Part shown: in pieces, positions 61,514-64,000 of the stretch
Numbering within the stretch: the first letter of the stretch is position 1
Layout of the letters: every line of letters starts with the position of its first letter
Source of the DNA: Sorex araneus
Lineage: Eukaryota; Chordata; Mammalia; Eulipotyphla; Soricidae
DNA length: 64,000 nucleotides
NCBI RefSeq assembly: GCF_027595985.1
Contig: NC_073303.1
Coordinates: 100,722,328 to 100,786,327, forward strand
Reading direction: 5' to 3'
Made by a program: the position numbers and the translations under genes
The notes under the pieces: generated by a model
Told to the model about the DNA's origin: nothing
Database searches by the model: none
What the model saw: only the letters and a program-made list of their open reading frames with translations

Positions 61514-61732
61514 CCGGAGCGATAGCGTGGCGGGTAGGGCATTTGCCTTGCATGCGGCTGACCCGGGTTCGATTCCCAGCATCCCATATGCCTTTCCTCT
61601 CTACTCCTTTTGTTTCCAATGTATGCAAACTCCCAGCACCGCCGGGAGTGATTCCTGAGTGCATGAGCCAGGAGTAACCTCTGTGCATTGCTGGGTGTGA
61701 CCCAAAACACAAAAAACAAACAAACAAAAAAG
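61514..61732 (+). mobile_element. SINE with 43-bp foreign patch
   Basis: Begins GGCCGGAGCGATAGCGTGGC, perfect B box, normal up to CATATG (61590). Then 41-43 bp of foreign sequence, then SINE again from CAGCACCGCC. About 6-7 bp of the SINE are lost at the patch. CATG subfamily; tail with CAAACAAACAAA. Confidence 0.92.
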
Positions 61733-62319
61733 ATATCTCTGCGCCACCCCCCCACCCGATTTTGCATAACTGCTCCACCCCCACAGGAGTAGGGTGGTGC
61801 TAAAGTTCCTGGTTCCTTTACCATTTGTCTGATTCAGAGGTAGGTTTAACCTGAGGCCTAGTGGAGCAGAAGAATAGAATAAGGAATAGAATTTCCTAGC
61901 AGGACACAAAGGGCATCCTGTTTCTAGGATTTCAGATTCCCTATGGAAAGTGCCGGGGTAGCCCTTGACCAGGTGTGTAGAATCCACACAGCTGGCCGCT
62001 GGGATGCTTCAGACACATCACTTACCTCATACCCCCACGCTTCCTATTTCCCAACCTCCCAGCTCTGGGCCAGGGGTTGGTTGCTAAATTTGCTGCAGGA
62101 CTATACCTGCCATTGGGGCTTGCACAGGAAGGGGTGGCTTTTGAAGAGGGCCCTTCACTTTGGCATGGGCTGAAGGACCCGGGGGAAAGAAAGGGTCCTC
62201 TGAGCCCGAGAAGAGAGATGACGGCCGCAGTGAGAGCCTGACACCAAGTGGGTCTGAAACAGCCCATGCACAGGCTGATCCTCATTCTATACTCAACTGG
62301 AGCACGCCCCACAGTCAAC
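61733..62319. other. Flank, no gene seen
   Basis: Unique DNA, no recognised element. Confidence 0.5.
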
Positions 62320-62470
62320 CAAGGGCCTGGGTTCAAACCCCAGCTCCACCTCCTCTTGGCAGTGTAGCTGAAAGCAAGTTACCTAACATTTCTTGGCATC
62401 TACATCTGCAAAATGGATATTTTTAACCTTACGAAGTCTTGTTGTGGAGTAAATGGTTTAATACACACTT
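62320..62470 (+). repeat. MIR relic
   Basis: GGGTTCAAACCCCAGCTCC, then GCAAGTTACCTAACATTTCT and CATCTGCAAAATGG, in the MIR order. Confidence 0.6.
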
Positions 62471-62523
62471 GGAGAAATTTCTGGTGTGAAGTGCAGGTTA
62501 AAGGTAAAGCAAGAGACTTATTA

Positions 62524-62755
62524 TTTTTTTTAATTTTAATTTTTTTTAAATTAGTGAATCACCGTGAGGGTACAGTTACAGATTTATACATTTTTGTGCT
62601 CATGTTTCCCCCATACAAAGTTCGAGAACCCATTCCTTCACCAGTGCCCATTCTCCACCACCAGTAAACCCAGCATCCCTCCCACCCTCCCCAGTCCCGT
62701 CTCCCCCCACCCCAAACTGCCACTGTGGCAGGGTATTCCCTTTCGTTCTCTCTCT
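62524..62755 (-). mobile_element. L1 3'UTR, 5'-truncated
   Basis: Reverse strand, second lineage. AGCAAGAGACTTATTAT on both sides (about 62508-62524 and 62757-62773), a long clean duplication. Sequence at 62774-63170 is unique. Confidence 0.94.
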
Positions 62756-63183
62756 AAGCAAGAGACTTATTATCACACCTTCCCAGTGTGATCTGTGTTC
62801 TGGTCTATCTTGATTCTCATGGTGGAGGGTTCCTCTCTGTTTCAACCCTACCTCTCCTCCAGGGGTGGCCACGTGACTCATTCACTTATTCACTGGTTCT
62901 CTTATCTGCTCCTTCATTTATGTAACAGCCTCATTGGGTACTTGTTACCTGTCAAAAAATTGGTCAGAGCTGAGTCTCACAGTGAAAGTTCTTGCCCTCG
63001 AGAGGCCTGCTGTCAGTGGGATAGATACAAGTAGAAAGATAAAAAAATTTAAGATGTCTTGAAAGAAATACATGCAAGAAGAATGAGGAAGCAATGAATA
63101 GAGGGAATTTGTGCTTCCATCAGAAGAGCATTTACAAGTCTCCTGAAAGAGGTGCTGTTGAAACTGGGTTGGAAAAACAGGGT

Positions 63184-63476
63184 CACTGTCATCGCGTTGC
63201 TCATCGATTTGTTCGAGCGGGCACCAGTAACATCTCTTATTGAGAGACTTATTGTTACTGTTTTTTTTGGCATACCCAATATGCCACAGGTAGCTTGCCA
63301 GGCTCTGCAGTGCGGGCTCGATACTTTTGGTAGCTTGCCGGGCTCTCTGAGAGAGGGGCAGAGGAATCGAACTCGGGTCGGCCGCGTGAAAGGAGACCGC
63401 CCAACCGCTGTGCTATCGCTCCAGCCCAAATGTCTCAATGAGAGACATTACTGTTGCCTGCTGGAACAAATCGATG
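63184..63476 (-). mobile_element. RTE-tailed SINE with inverted tail copy
   Basis: Minus-strand complete SINE at 63184-63427 (tail to GGGCTGGAGCGATAGCAC head). Joined to its head is 49 bp (63428-63476) that repeat the tail in the opposite orientation (GAGACATTACTGTTGCCTGC ...). GGAAAAACAGGGT bounds the whole unit (63171-63183 and 63477-63489). Confidence 0.9.
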
Positions 63477-63497
63477 GGAAAAACAGGGTAGAGGAGA

Positions 63498-63670
63498 ATA
63501 TAATAATAGCTCACATGTGAGTATTTTCTCTTTACCCTGTACTGTGTGCTATTACTCTATACAACAAACCTTTAGAGGTAGGGTTTATAATGATCTTTCC
63601 CTTCCCCGATGAAGAAACTGAAGCTTTACCAGATATCTGAGGTATGTTACCATTTCACTGCATGTAAGTG
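63498..63670 (+). repeat. MIR relic
   Basis: AATAATAGCTCACATGTGAG start and CCCGATGAAGAAACTGAAGC core. Confidence 0.6.
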
Positions 63671-63719
63671 AGGAGCTGTGATAGATAGAATCCTAGGCGT
63701 GCACCAGTAAGCCTCTGCA

Positions 63720-64000
63720 AAGGTCTTGGCTTCCTTATCCTGGAAAGTGGCCTGGTTGAAATCTGGGAGTCTCTGTCCTGGAGCTGCTGCATCCCTGGAA
63801 CGTGTTTGGCTCAGTGTCCAACGGACTTCCTAACCCTAACTGCTCCTCAATAAATATTTGCTAACTGAGGAGCCAATGAGCAATGTTTATGGAGTGCTTA
63901 CCAGATGCAAAGCATTCCTCTCAGAGCTTTCCAAGTATTAACCCATTTATCGCTTACACTATAAAGCAAGCACAATGACTTACTCTATTGTGAGGACAGA
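63720..64000 (+). repeat. L2/MIR-like relics to window end
   Basis: CTCAATAAATATTTGCTAAC near 63845 is an L2-type end. ATGGAGTGCTTACCAGATGC with AGTATTAACCCATTTATC is MIR-like and cut by the window edge. Confidence 0.5.

Overview
Mammalian nuclear DNA containing one protein-coding gene, MYC (c-Myc), on the minus strand at about 1335-6675, followed by about 57 kb of its upstream gene-poor flank. The dominant interspersed repeat is a tRNA-derived SINE of about 170 bp whose head, B box and A-rich end I recognise from memory as the shrew (Soricidae, Sorex) SINE. With L1, MIR and L2 remnants, this points to a shrew, most likely genus Sorex. The species call rests on recall and was not searched. 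Layout: 1-1334 is 3' flank. MYC follows with exon 3 (about 1335-2378), intron 2 (2379-3546), exon 2 (3547-4312), intron 1 (4313-6049), exon 1 (6050 to 6491 from P2, or to about 6675 from P1) and a CpG-rich promoter. The encoded protein is 438 residues with intact Myc boxes and bHLH-leucine zipper. The promoter keeps a P2 TATA box, an E2F site and a MAZ/Sp1-like site. A P1 TATA-like box, an altered purine tract where the NHE III1 quadruplex element should lie, and a strong CTCF motif about 2.3 kb upstream of P2 are also visible. From about 9 kb to the end there is no credible gene. The flank is a mosaic of SINEs, 5'-truncated L1 copies, one RTE-clade LINE fragment, MIR/L2 relics, a probable LTR relic, microsatellites and a few repeat-free blocks that could be MYC regulatory DNA. 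The most notable structure is in the repeats. One tRNA-derived head occurs with two different 3' ends: an A-rich tail, with target-site duplications typical of L1-driven insertion, and a tail that copies the 3' end of the RTE-clade LINE, whose own copy lies at 24069-24573. Single insertions record unusual events: a SINE carrying a 43-bp patch copied from 765 bp away, a SINE with an inverted copy of its own tail inside one pair of target duplications, a SINE that carried 3' flanking sequence, and two SINEs inserted at one site. In MYC, the CTG start of the longer isoform is TTG.
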